A DNA stretch of 64,000 nucleotides from Pseudomonas alkylphenolica (lineage in GTDB: Bacteria; Pseudomonadota; Gammaproteobacteria; Pseudomonadales; Pseudomonadaceae), in the NCBI RefSeq assembly GCF_004025535.1, contig NZ_QJRG01000050.1:239589-303588 (forward strand), read 5' to 3'. A program made the translations under genes and the position numbers. The notes under the pieces are model-generated. The model saw only the letters and a program-made list of their open reading frames with translations. It had not been told where the DNA came from and ran no database searches. The first letter of the stretch is position 1. Each line of letters starts with the position of its first letter. Positions 1 to 7,502 of the stretch are shown one piece after another.

Positions 1-524
1 GTACAGCCCCAATACCGGTGTACCGCGCCATGCACGCCCTGAACCGGATCTTGCTCCGGAAACGACAGCGAGAGAATGCTCGCCAACTGTTGCTGGCTTG
101 GTGCCTGGCGACAGGTGTCGGCGTGCTGGCCCGGGGGATAGGCGCCGACCACCAGAAAGTCATCACTGCATTGCGTATTGCAGTGGCCGGTACCGACCGG
201 CAGCAGTAAGACATCACCCGCACTGACCTCTACCAGACGCCCGTTCGGGCCGCCCAGCATCAGGCGCGCAAAGCCGCTGACGACGCCAAGCACTTCGTGG
301 CCCTGGGTGTGGTAATGGTGGTAGTCGTACACCCCGGCGCACCATTGCGGCGGCCAACCATGGGTGCTGAAGGTATTCTTGAAATCGGCCACCGGATCGC
401 TGCCTTTGGCAGCAATGGCCTTGATGTAAATGAGTATCGGCAGGTGCGGGTTATTGGGCACCCATTCATTGGGTTCGAGCAGCAGGGTTTGCACGGGAGC
501 ATACACAGGCTGCGACCTGACCAT
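1..524 (-). CDS. Cupin-domain protein, YjlB-like (C-terminus cut by window edge)
   Basis: This is a minus-strand reading frame starting at ATG 524 and still open at base 1. A GGAGGA Shine-Dalgarno sits about seven bases upstream of the ATG. The roughly 174 visible residues include a cupin motif 1 region reading HHYHTQGHEVLGVVSG, with the His/His/Glu pattern that binds metal in this fold. A second strand region, LPVGTGHCN, follows. The layout matches the single-domain cupins annotated YjlB, whose substrate is not established. No signal peptide is seen, so the protein is probably cytoplasmic. The function beyond a metal-binding beta barrel is not assignable. The family call is fairly safe; the full length is unknown. 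Confidence 0.7.
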   Translation of the reverse strand, partial: MVRSQPVYAPVQTLLLEPNEWVPNNPHLPILIYIKAIAAKGSDPVADFKNTFSTHGWPPQWCAGVYDYHHYHTQGHEVLGVVSGFARLMLGGPNGRLVEVSAGDVLLLPVGTGHCNTQCSDDFLVVGAYPPGQHADTCRQAPSQQQLASILSLSFPEQDPVQGVHGAVHRYWGC

Positions 525-754
525 GAAGCGTCCTCCGCTGGTTGTGCATCGTCTGGAAGATTCCTGTTTTTGTTATTCTCGGCAGTAGGCGGATACAATC
601 CGGCCAACGCTGTCCTTCGCAGACCGAGCATCAACTGTGGTGGTGAAGCCCCAGTCTTTCGATAGTAGTAGGTTTCGCGCAGACACGTTCCTGACCCCCC
701 AGCTACTTCTTACTGCAAATGGCAGGGTGGTCAGATCTATGGCGAGTGCAAATC

Positions 755-1045
755 TCAGGCGCTTTTCGTGACAGGAGCCCTCAGCTCACTGGCCAACTTT
801 CGGGCCTTGCCGACACCCCATGCCAATGCGCGGGTCATGGTCTGGCCGGGTAGGTTTTGATGGGCTTCTTCGTGAAGCATCATGCCTGAGGGCCCATAAA
901 TGCCCAGGAACATCTGGGTAGCGCCAGTGCAGGAGAGGCGGACCTGAACATCAATGACTGTTCCGTCCTCCAGCGTCTCATCATGGATGCGATGATGAAG
1001 GGTGGGATCTGCCCATGACCAGAACAGAGTTCCGCGATTCCGCAT
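755..1045 (-). CDS. Conserved small protein of unknown function
   Basis: This is a 96-residue frame starting at ATG 1045 with a GGAG element eight bases upstream. I do not recognise a named family. The protein has no signal peptide and no membrane segment. Its middle part is rich in strand-forming residues (DGTVIDVQVRLS, TQMFLGIYGPSG) and it ends in a helical, basic segment (ALAWGVGKARKLASE). The composition and the small-protein look resemble uncharacterised Pseudomonas proteins. It lies between the cupin gene and the antiporter on the same strand, with gaps over 100 bases on both sides, so it is probably transcribed alone. Moderate confidence that it is a real gene. Confidence 0.5.
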   Translation of the reverse strand: MRNRGTLFWSWADPTLHHRIHDETLEDGTVIDVQVRLSCTGATQMFLGIYGPSGMMLHEEAHQNLPGQTMTRALAWGVGKARKLASELRAPVTKSA

Positions 1046-1181
1046 TTTCCCAAGCTCCAGTATTTGATGGGTTTACACCAGAATTTAGCGGGCCTGAGAA
1101 AACTCGCAGCGGGCAAACGGTTGCGCGAAAGTGTCTGCCGACAAACGGCGTAATGGCTGCAATCATCGCCAGATACAGGCT

Positions 1182-2546
1182 TCAATCTACGTCAGCCCGT
1201 CTGCGATGCGTCGACCCTGTCCGTTCGTACCATGCCAGCAGCGGCTGGGTGCTCACCCCGTGCGCCACAATACTCAAAGCCACCACGGAAAGTGCAAAGC
1301 CACTGCTGGTTGTCGCCATATCGCCAGGCAGTCCGTGATTGAAAGAATAGAACAGGTAGTAAAGGCTACCGATGCCCCTTATCCCGAACCAGCCCAGCAG
1401 GCTTTTCTGACGCACGTCCAGGCGGCTGCACAGGGTCTGAAGAAACACCGCCAATGGGCGTATCACCAGGAACAACGCTGTAGCCACGATCAACGCGCGT
1501 GCGTCCCAATGTTCGATTAGTACTACCCCCAGCAAAGTGACCAGGAATACCTCCAATGCGCGTTCTACCAGGTTACCGAAAGCCAGCATGTCTCCGAGCA
1601 TGATCCCGGCCGCGACCTGGGTGTCCTCCAGCGCCTGGACATCACCCTTCACCGCATGTTCGGGTGCGACATGCTGATGCCCGACCACCGGCTGCACCAG
1701 GTGTTCGGCAGGCTCATGCGCTTGCGGGCAGCTGTGTACTTCTGCCTGGCGCAATCCAAGCCCGGCGGCAAATACGGCGAGGAAACCATAGCCATCGATC
1801 ACCTCGGCCAAGACATAAGCCAGTGCGATCAGCGCGAGGCTGAGGTAATCGTTCGGGGAAACAGTACTGTCATTGTGGCGAGTACGCAGGTACAAGGTCA
1901 GCCACCCCAGGCCGCGGCCCATCCAGTAGCCACAAAGCAGGCCAACCGGCACAGCCCAGAGTACATCGTGCAATAGCCAGTAACCCAGCCACTGCTCATC
2001 ACCCTCATTGTGCTGAATCAACAGCAGACCAAGCATCACGAACGGGAACGCGATGCCATCATTGAGTCCGGCTTCCCCTGACAGGCTGAAGCGCACGGGG
2101 TCCTTGTCCTGGGCATCGCTGACCTGGACCAGACTTGCCAATACGGGGTCAGTGGGTGCCAGAATGGCTCCGATCAGTACCGACACACCCCAGTCCATGC
2201 CCAGGCCGTAGTGCAGCAGAAGACTGACGCCGGCAATGCAGAACAACATGACCGGCCCGGCCAGGATGAAGGCAACCAGCCAGCGGCAGCTGCGCAACGG
2301 CAGCCGCAGCTTGAGGCCGCTGACGAAAAGGGAGAACAGCACGGCAACCTCGGTGAGGTGCTCCATCCAGCCGGAAGCCCGGGACAGGTCGAGCTGCAAC
2401 CAGCCCATACCGCCAGGACCGAGGGCCGCTCCCAGCCCAAGGCACACCACCGAAGTGGTGACTGGCAGCCAGCGCAGGTACGCGGAGGTCAGGGCCAGCA
2501 GCAGCAGGACCGCGCCCAATACGGCAACCCAGACAATAAAGTTCAT
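1182..2546 (-). CDS. Cation:proton antiporter, CPA1 (NhaP-like) family
   Basis: The 454-residue inner-membrane protein has a hydrophobic first segment and about twelve membrane spans. It should exchange monovalent cations for protons, contributing to pH and salt homeostasis. The diagnostic motifs are GAILAPTDPVLAS around residues 125-137, SGEAGLNDGIAFP (the Asn-Asp ion-binding pair) around 157-169, and GWFGIRGIGSLYYL near residue 400. The loop between residues 290 and 330 is polar and His-rich (PQAHEPAEHLVQPVVGHQH), which may be a cytosolic pH-sensing or regulatory insertion. The start at 2546 has AAGGG a few bases upstream. Ion specificity cannot be read from sequence. Confidence 0.85.
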   Translation of the reverse strand: MNFIVWVAVLGAVLLLLALTSAYLRWLPVTTSVVCLGLGAALGPGGMGWLQLDLSRASGWMEHLTEVAVLFSLFVSGLKLRLPLRSCRWLVAFILAGPVMLFCIAGVSLLLHYGLGMDWGVSVLIGAILAPTDPVLASLVQVSDAQDKDPVRFSLSGEAGLNDGIAFPFVMLGLLLIQHNEGDEQWLGYWLLHDVLWAVPVGLLCGYWMGRGLGWLTLYLRTRHNDSTVSPNDYLSLALIALAYVLAEVIDGYGFLAVFAAGLGLRQAEVHSCPQAHEPAEHLVQPVVGHQHVAPEHAVKGDVQALEDTQVAAGIMLGDMLAFGNLVERALEVFLVTLLGVVLIEHWDARALIVATALFLVIRPLAVFLQTLCSRLDVRQKSLLGWFGIRGIGSLYYLFYSFNHGLPGDMATTSSGFALSVVALSIVAHGVSTQPLLAWYERTGSTHRRRADVD

Positions 2547-2601
2547 GCCCTTGCCTACACCCGGTAGACACCCCAGCGGATGCCGATGCTGTCATCCTGC
2601 A

Positions 2602-3108
2602 TTATTCCTTTTGGCCATACTTGGCCTGGAGTTGTTTGGCTTGTTGAAGATGATGCTCAAGTTTTGGCAGTACGTCGCTCGCGAATGCCTTGAGTTCAGC
2701 GGTGTCAGACGAGCTCGCTTCCTTACTGAAGAGTTCCACCGCCTTTTCGTGGGCATCAACCTGGTTGTTGAGGTATGAGCGATCAAAGGACTCGTCGCGC
2801 CATTCCAGTATCACTTTCTTGACCTTGTCCGTTACCGCGGCTTCGTTCGGCACGCTGATGTCGTGTTTGCGTGCGATATCGCCAAGCATCTGATTTGCCC
2901 GGGTGTGATCGGTGACCATTTGTTGGGCGAACGCGGTGATGTCGGGGTTCTTGCTCTTTTCCATGGCCAGGTTGCCAGCCACTACTTCGGCAATGCCTGC
3001 TTCAGTGGCAGCATCGACGAAGTCGGATGACGTGGCAGCCAGCACAGAAGCGCAAGACAAACCCAATACGACGGAAAAACCGATTGTTTTGAGGAATAGA
3101 GTATTCAT
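2602..3108 (-). CDS. DUF4142 family exported protein
   Basis: The 168-residue protein opens with a clear signal peptide (hydrophobic core VVLGLSCASVLA, cleavage after Ala about 25). The mature part is a ferritin-like four-helix bundle typical of DUF4142, with the signature pattern FAQQMVTDHTRANQML and a second helix pair ending LPKLEHHLQQAKQLQ. Members are periplasmic or outer-surface proteins of uncertain role, often in stress-induced gene sets. A GGAG element six bases before ATG 3108 supports the start. The gene sits just upstream of the antiporter on the same strand, with a 55-base gap, so co-transcription is possible. Confidence 0.8.
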   Translation of the reverse strand: MNTLFLKTIGFSVVLGLSCASVLAATSSDFVDAATEAGIAEVVAGNLAMEKSKNPDITAFAQQMVTDHTRANQMLGDIARKHDISVPNEAAVTDKVKKVILEWRDESFDRSYLNNQVDAHEKAVELFSKEASSSDTAELKAFASDVLPKLEHHLQQAKQLQAKYGQKE

Positions 3109-3270
3109 GTCTCACTCCAGAACAGGATTCGCGACGTCGGTGTCGCTACAGAGTGAGAGCCTGTTCTGCGCAGAAAGGTTTAGTTTTTCAGTCGTAGACC
3201 GCCTATGGAGGGCCAACGGAACATTGGCGGCCAGCAACGCTCAGACATTCAAGGACAATAGGGGACTATC

Positions 3271-3513
3271 GTGGAACTGTGGATTGACCTGCTGCAATGG
3301 CCAGCCATGCTGCTTACGGTGGCGGCTGCCTGGGGGACCGGCTCGCGTCATGCCCGGGGGCGCCGGATCGGCTTCTGCTGCTTCATCTGCAGCAACGTGT
3401 TGTGGGTGATTTGGGGCTGGCATACCCACGCCTGGGCGTTGGTGGTACTGCAGTTCTGCTTGTGTGCAATGAACCTGCGAGGCTTGAAGAAGAACACGCC
3501 ATCGGCGGACTGA
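3271..3513 (+). CDS. Small inner-membrane protein, unknown function
   Basis: The 80-residue protein starts at GTG 3271, seven bases after AGGGG. It has three hydrophobic stretches, roughly residues 4-20, 34-49 and 53-68, with a short basic loop (SRHARGRR) between the first two, so it is very likely an integral membrane protein. The pattern resembles the small membrane proteins that Pseudomonas annotations label only as hypothetical. It is divergent from the DUF4142 gene and convergent with the ligase gene at 3522, from which it is separated by eight bases. No function is assigned. Confidence 0.6.
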   Translation: MELWIDLLQWPAMLLTVAAAWGTGSRHARGRRIGFCCFICSNVLWVIWGWHTHAWALVVLQFCLCAMNLRGLKKNTPSAD

Positions 3514-3521
3514 CCGACAGA

Positions 3522-4649
3522 TCAGTATCCGGCGGTCTGTGCGCAATGGCTGCGACACGCGGTGTTCTGCAGCTGTCCGTCCACGACATCATTCAGAGCG
3601 CGTTGGTGAGTGGCACCTTGTGCCAGCGATTGGTAATAGACCGCCAACTGCTGATCGGCGTTGGTACCCGTGGTGAGAATACGTGCAGCGTGATCGATGT
3701 GCTCCGAGTCGATTGCAAACCGGGCTTGCAGCTCAAGCAACCACGCGTGTGCCGACACTGGCCCTTGCGCAACCGGATCAATGAAGCGTCCGTCACGACC
3801 GTCGCGCATGGCGCGCCAGAGGTTCTCCTGGGTAAGCCATTGCGCCTCGCATGTTAGCTGTGAGCCTTGTGCAGGTGTCTCCACGCTGTGCTCGACCATT
3901 TGCCGGAACATTTCGGCGATGCATAGGCCGTCTTCGAGGTGAGGACAACCATCGGCCAGACGCAATTCCACGGTGGGGTAGCGCCTTGAGGGGCGAATCA
4001 GCCACCAGCAATCCGACTCCGGCCCAAGGGCCCCGGTGCGGCGCAGCAGGTCAAGGTAACGCTGGTAGTCATTCCAGTCCTTCAGCCGCTCTGGCAGGCC
4101 CATGCGTGGCCATTCGTTGCACAACACGCGACGGTAGCTGCGATAGCCGCTGGCCTGCCCCTCCCAGAACGGGGATGAGGTACTGAGCACCAGCAACAGC
4201 GGCAACCAGGGCAGCAGTTGGTTGATCAGGTGGATGCGGTCATGGCCAGGCGCAATGCCGACATGAACATGCAGGCCACACACCAGGCTGCGCCGGGCCA
4301 CCAGGCGGTGATCCTCGAAAAGTGTGCGGAAGTGTTCGCCAGAGGCGGGCTGCTGAAACCACCAAGCGCCAAATGGATGGCTGCCAGCGGCGCAAATACC
4401 CAGGCCGTTCACAGCCAGTGCGGATGCCAGGCGTTGGCGGTGGCTGCGCAAAAAATCCCGCGCTTGGGCCATGCTGTAGAAAATTGGCGACGCCAGTTCG
4501 ATCTGGCTTTGGAACATCTCCTGGGCGAAATACTGCCCGAGTACCTCACGACACGCCGCAAGGGCGGGCGCGCCGGGTGTGGTAACCACCTGGCGGCTGT
4601 CCAATGCCACCAGCAGGTATTCTTCCTCGATGCCGAACCCCTGTTTCAT
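3522..4649 (-). CDS. Carboxylate-amine ligase, YbdK/GCS2 family
   Basis: The 375-residue cytoplasmic enzyme belongs to the glutamate-cysteine ligase type 2 superfamily, which forms an amide bond between a carboxylate (often the gamma-carboxyl of glutamate) and an amine using ATP. The N-terminus MKQGFGIEEEYLLVALD carries the invariant Glu cluster for metal and ATP. The CGLHVHVGI stretch near residues 144-152 and ELRLADGCPHLEDGL further on are family signatures. Its ATG overlaps the stop of the upstream methyltransferase by four bases (ATGA), indicating translational coupling in a four-gene operon. The substrate is not known. E. coli YbdK has weak glutamate-cysteine ligase activity, but the context here suggests a dedicated small molecule. 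Confidence 0.85.
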   Translation of the reverse strand: MKQGFGIEEEYLLVALDSRQVVTTPGAPALAACREVLGQYFAQEMFQSQIELASPIFYSMAQARDFLRSHRQRLASALAVNGLGICAAGSHPFGAWWFQQPASGEHFRTLFEDHRLVARRSLVCGLHVHVGIAPGHDRIHLINQLLPWLPLLLVLSTSSPFWEGQASGYRSYRRVLCNEWPRMGLPERLKDWNDYQRYLDLLRRTGALGPESDCWWLIRPSRRYPTVELRLADGCPHLEDGLCIAEMFRQMVEHSVETPAQGSQLTCEAQWLTQENLWRAMRDGRDGRFIDPVAQGPVSAHAWLLELQARFAIDSEHIDHAARILTTGTNADQQLAVYYQSLAQGATHQRALNDVVDGQLQNTACRSHCAQTAGY

Positions 4650-5599
4650 TCGCGGCAGGTCACGGTAAGCGTTACAGCAGCAATACGTTCCACGTCCTGA
4701 TAGCCAGGTTGCAGCAGTTGCTCGCCAAACACGTCAGGGTCCAGTTCCTGATAGCGCCACACCCATCGGGTCGGCTCGAGTATGTCGTTGAGCGCATCAA
4801 GGAACCGGTCCTGGCCTTCGACTATCGCCACCCCCGTGTAAAGCAGCAGCGTGCCTCCTGGCGCAAGGCGTGGCAGGGACTCCTTGACGATCCGCAGCGA
4901 CAATCCTTCGCCCAGGGTTCCGCCGCCGTGACGATAGGTACGTTCACTGGCATCGAGCATGTAAGGCGGGTTGGCGACAATCAGGTCAAAAGTGCCGGTG
5001 ACACCCTGCAGGACATCGCTGTGCGCTACCGAGACATTGGCCAGTTCTGCCAAGGCGACGTTAATGGCGGTATAGCGCAGGGCCAGATCATTGATATCCA
5101 CGGCCGTCACCTGTGCGTGGCGCCGGGCGGCGGCAATGACGATAGCGCCGATACCGGTGCCGGCGCCTATTTCAATCGCATGGTTGACCGGGTTGATGCT
5201 GTGCTGCAGATGCGCCTGGATTACCTGCGCGAAGCGATAACTGTCAGGCCCGAAGAACACGGCATCGGTCGATTCGGTAGGGTAGCCTGAATGCAGAAAC
5301 AGCCATTCGCCCAGGGTCGAAAAACGCACGGTGCTACGCAACTCGCTGCCCTGCGGCTCGACGATATCGGCCAGGTGCATCTGTTCCAGTTCGTCAGGTG
5401 AAATCCGCTCGGGGGCAAAGCGTCGGTTCCAGCCGAATATATCGCGCAGGCTGCGAGCCGGATCTGTAAGGGGCCGATCGAGGTTACGCTGATGGGTGGC
5501 GGGGGTAACGCAGGTGAAGGAATAGCCGTCGGCCTGCAAGCGCCGCCCTAAATGAAGCAGTGCCCGGTCAGCCTGGGTTTGTCGGTTGGTCAGTTGCAT
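4646..5599 (-). CDS. Class I SAM-dependent methyltransferase with NPPY motif
   Basis: This 317-residue protein has a Rossmann-type methyltransferase domain in its C-terminal two thirds. Motif I reads AIEIGAGTGIGAIV (about residues 140-153), the acidic ribose ligand follows in TAVDIND, and VANPPYML near residue 208 is the NPPY catalytic motif. That motif is known from PrmC and other enzymes that methylate planar amide or amine nitrogens. The N-terminal 130 residues resemble the accessory domain of similar methyltransferases. Its start overlaps the stop of the diiron-enzyme gene by one base (TGATG), and its stop overlaps the ligase start. The methyl acceptor is unknown and could be a small molecule rather than a protein. 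Confidence 0.8.
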   Translation of the reverse strand: MQLTNRQTQADRALLHLGRRLQADGYSFTCVTPATHQRNLDRPLTDPARSLRDIFGWNRRFAPERISPDELEQMHLADIVEPQGSELRSTVRFSTLGEWLFLHSGYPTESTDAVFFGPDSYRFAQVIQAHLQHSINPVNHAIEIGAGTGIGAIVIAAARRHAQVTAVDINDLALRYTAINVALAELANVSVAHSDVLQGVTGTFDLIVANPPYMLDASERTYRHGGGTLGEGLSLRIVKESLPRLAPGGTLLLYTGVAIVEGQDRFLDALNDILEPTRWVWRYQELDPDVFGEQLLQPGYQDVERIAAVTLTVTCRE

Positions 5600-6903
5600 C
5601 AGGGGTGACCTCCGTTCAAACCGGTTATCTGGCGATACCGCCGGGTGGCGGCCAAGCCGTCAGGCAAGGCGTGGCGGGCACCTGCCATCCGGGCAATAAG
5701 CTGATCCAGTGGCATTGCCCGCCCAGATGCTTGATCGGCGTTTGTGTCGGCAATGGCCTGCGCTGCCTTACGTGGACGCTGAACGGGTTGCCAGTCAGCT
5801 GCAATCCAGTCATGCAACAGTTGCTTTTCATAGGGGCTGAACACACCGAACATCGCAGCCGTGGGCCCTTCGACGAGTTGCCAGAAGCGACTGTCGGCGG
5901 GGGGCTGCCCGCGTTTGATCCAGCCCTTGCGTTGTAGTGCAACAAAGAACCCTGCGATGCTGCCTGGCTCTGCCAGCCACTGGTTCACCGTGCGGCCTTC
6001 AAGGCGGCAGTAATCCGAGTGCATGTGACTGCCGAAGCTGCGTTTGCGTTCGAACGCTTGCAGTAGCTGCTCCTCAAGGTCGAAGCCGGCGGCGATATCG
6101 GCGGCGCCCAGGCCCAGATCGTTGAGCCGGTAACCCTTGGCAACGCGGTGGTAGAACACCTCTTGATCTTTGTCTGGCCATAGCTGGAGGAGGGCCTGAA
6201 CGGCCTTGCAGGCATGGCCGGTGCTGGCGTTGTCGATGGTGATGTGAAGCCTGAAGTAGTGCGGGTCGATGCCCAGTTCGTCCAGTTCGAACGCGGTCAC
6301 CAGTAAATGCAGTGGCAATTGTTCATAGCCGAGGTTGTAGCCAATGACTTCAGGCAGGTAGGCGTCCATGTTCAGACCCAGTGCCAGTTGCAACGCGCCC
6401 TGCAAGTAGCGCTCGTCGGCCAGGGGGAGGCTTTCATGGCAGCCAAGGCTGGCGAGCAGGCGCTGATAGATGAGCACGTGGTTACACGCCGCATCACCGT
6501 CGCCGAGCTCTTCCAGGTAAGTACGGATCAGGCCATGGAAGCGGGGGTCGTTGCTGTGGTGCAGCGCACCAAACAGCCAGGCACCATCAACCGCTTTGGT
6601 CGGGGCCACCTGCTGCAGGAAATAGAGAGCATGGGCGCGGTTGCTGAAATACTGCCGGGGTGCGCCCTGGCGGCGTTCATCGAGGTAGCTTGCATACTGG
6701 CGGGCAACGTTGGCAGCACGTTGTGCGGTCCAGTCGGCAAGGGTGGTCGGATCGGCGGGCAGTTCATTCGCAAACCTGTCAGCCTGACGCAATTGAGTGT
6801 CGAGCCAGGCAGTACTGCCCGAGGTATCACCTTGGGCCAGCGCTTCGTAGTGCGCCTTCAGAGCCCCCGCACGCACCGAAAGGGCCACGTCTGGCAGGCT
6901 CAT
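5599..6903 (-). CDS. Iron-containing redox enzyme, haem-oxygenase-like diiron oxidase family
   Basis: The 434-residue protein fits the haem-oxygenase-like diiron oxidase/oxygenase (HDO) family annotated as iron-containing redox enzyme. Known relatives perform N-oxygenation, desaturation or C-C cleavage of amino acids and fatty acids with a labile diiron cofactor. A helical core around residues 195-270 shows the family pattern of Glu, Asp and His ligands: GYEQLPLHLLVTAFELDELG, then HYFRLHITIDNASTGHA with an Asp-x4-5-His spacing. The C-terminus (about 340-434) is a second, poorly conserved region. The gene is coupled to the small lipoprotein upstream (4-base overlap) and the methyltransferase downstream (1-base overlap). 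The reaction cannot be predicted from sequence alone. Confidence 0.75.
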   Translation of the reverse strand: MSLPDVALSVRAGALKAHYEALAQGDTSGSTAWLDTQLRQADRFANELPADPTTLADWTAQRAANVARQYASYLDERRQGAPRQYFSNRAHALYFLQQVAPTKAVDGAWLFGALHHSNDPRFHGLIRTYLEELGDGDAACNHVLIYQRLLASLGCHESLPLADERYLQGALQLALGLNMDAYLPEVIGYNLGYEQLPLHLLVTAFELDELGIDPHYFRLHITIDNASTGHACKAVQALLQLWPDKDQEVFYHRVAKGYRLNDLGLGAADIAAGFDLEEQLLQAFERKRSFGSHMHSDYCRLEGRTVNQWLAEPGSIAGFFVALQRKGWIKRGQPPADSRFWQLVEGPTAAMFGVFSPYEKQLLHDWIAADWQPVQRPRKAAQAIADTNADQASGRAMPLDQLIARMAGARHALPDGLAATRRYRQITGLNGGHP

Positions 6904-7055
6904 TGCGTTTTATCCTTTTGAGTGTCAGGTGGCTGCTGCATCTGCAGTGAAGGCTTGCTGCGGTCGGTGTCCTGTTCGATGTGCTTGGGCTCGTCGAAGC
7001 AGCCCTGCAGCAATATCAGGGAGAAACAGAGCAGTAAGGGGCGACTGAATCTCAT
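6900..7055 (-). CDS. Small lipoprotein heading the diiron-enzyme operon
   Basis: A 51-residue frame starts at ATG 7055 with an excellent GGAGGA Shine-Dalgarno. The N-terminus is MRFSRPLLLCFSLILLQGC, with a basic start, a hydrophobic core and a lipobox (LLQGC) placing the lipidated Cys at residue 19. The mature peptide is only about 33 residues, polar and Gln/Asp-rich. The residues after the Cys are Phe-Asp, so there is no Asp at +2 that would retain it at the inner membrane. Its stop overlaps the start of the diiron oxidase by four bases (ATGA), which strongly supports it as a translated, coupled first gene. No family is recognised. Confidence 0.65.
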   Translation of the reverse strand: MRFSRPLLLCFSLILLQGCFDEPKHIEQDTDRSKPSLQMQQPPDTQKDKTQ

Positions 7056-7179
7056 GAGCTGTTCCTCCTGATGGAAGGGTTCATATATGCAGAGGAAACT
7101 GTACGCACCCTGAAGTTCAGTCAGATTGGCTCAGTGGCAGCCCGGTAAAACCTACATGGTTTTTCAGACCTCCAATGAT

Positions 7180-7452
7180 TCAAAGAATCGGCTTGCCACC
7201 GGTGTTGGTGGGCGCTGGCGCAGTGGTTTGGTACTCCTGCGCTGGCAACGACTGATCTGCATTGCTTAAAACCTTGTAGAGCGCCTCCAGTGCCTTGGCG
7301 TCATGCTCCAAGTGGGCCGCGATGTCGTTGATGCGTCGGGACAGCTTCGGCGTCAACGCCAGACGCCCCAGCTCGCGCAGCAACTCGGCAGCAGCCTCGT
7401 CATTGAACGACGCGCTGCGGATGGTGCACAGGGTTTCGAAGTCGTTTGTCAT
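7180..7452 (-). CDS. Small protein downstream of tpsB, unknown function
   Basis: The 90-residue protein starts at ATG 7452 (MTNDFETLC), placed by GGAGG seven bases upstream; a longer frame to 7503 exists but lacks such a site. It is predicted to be mostly helical, with a central heptad-like stretch (RRINDIAAHLEHDAKALEALYKVL) and a Pro/Thr-rich tail. There is no signal peptide. It follows the TpsB gene by about 50 bases on the same strand and is probably the last gene of the secretion operon. It could be a cytoplasmic accessory factor, but nothing in the sequence demonstrates this. Confidence 0.5.
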   Translation of the reverse strand: MTNDFETLCTIRSASFNDEAAAELLRELGRLALTPKLSRRINDIAAHLEHDAKALEALYKVLSNADQSLPAQEYQTTAPAPTNTGGKPIL

Positions 7453-7502
7453 ATGAAAACCTCCGGGGCGAATGCTCATAACGAGCATTCGCCTCACCTG
7501 CA

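Noticed and set aside
7085..7125. AlgU-like promoter (GAACTT ... TCTGC) upstream of the small lipoprotein
   Set aside because: The spacer is 19 bases instead of the 16-17 expected, and the second box is incomplete.
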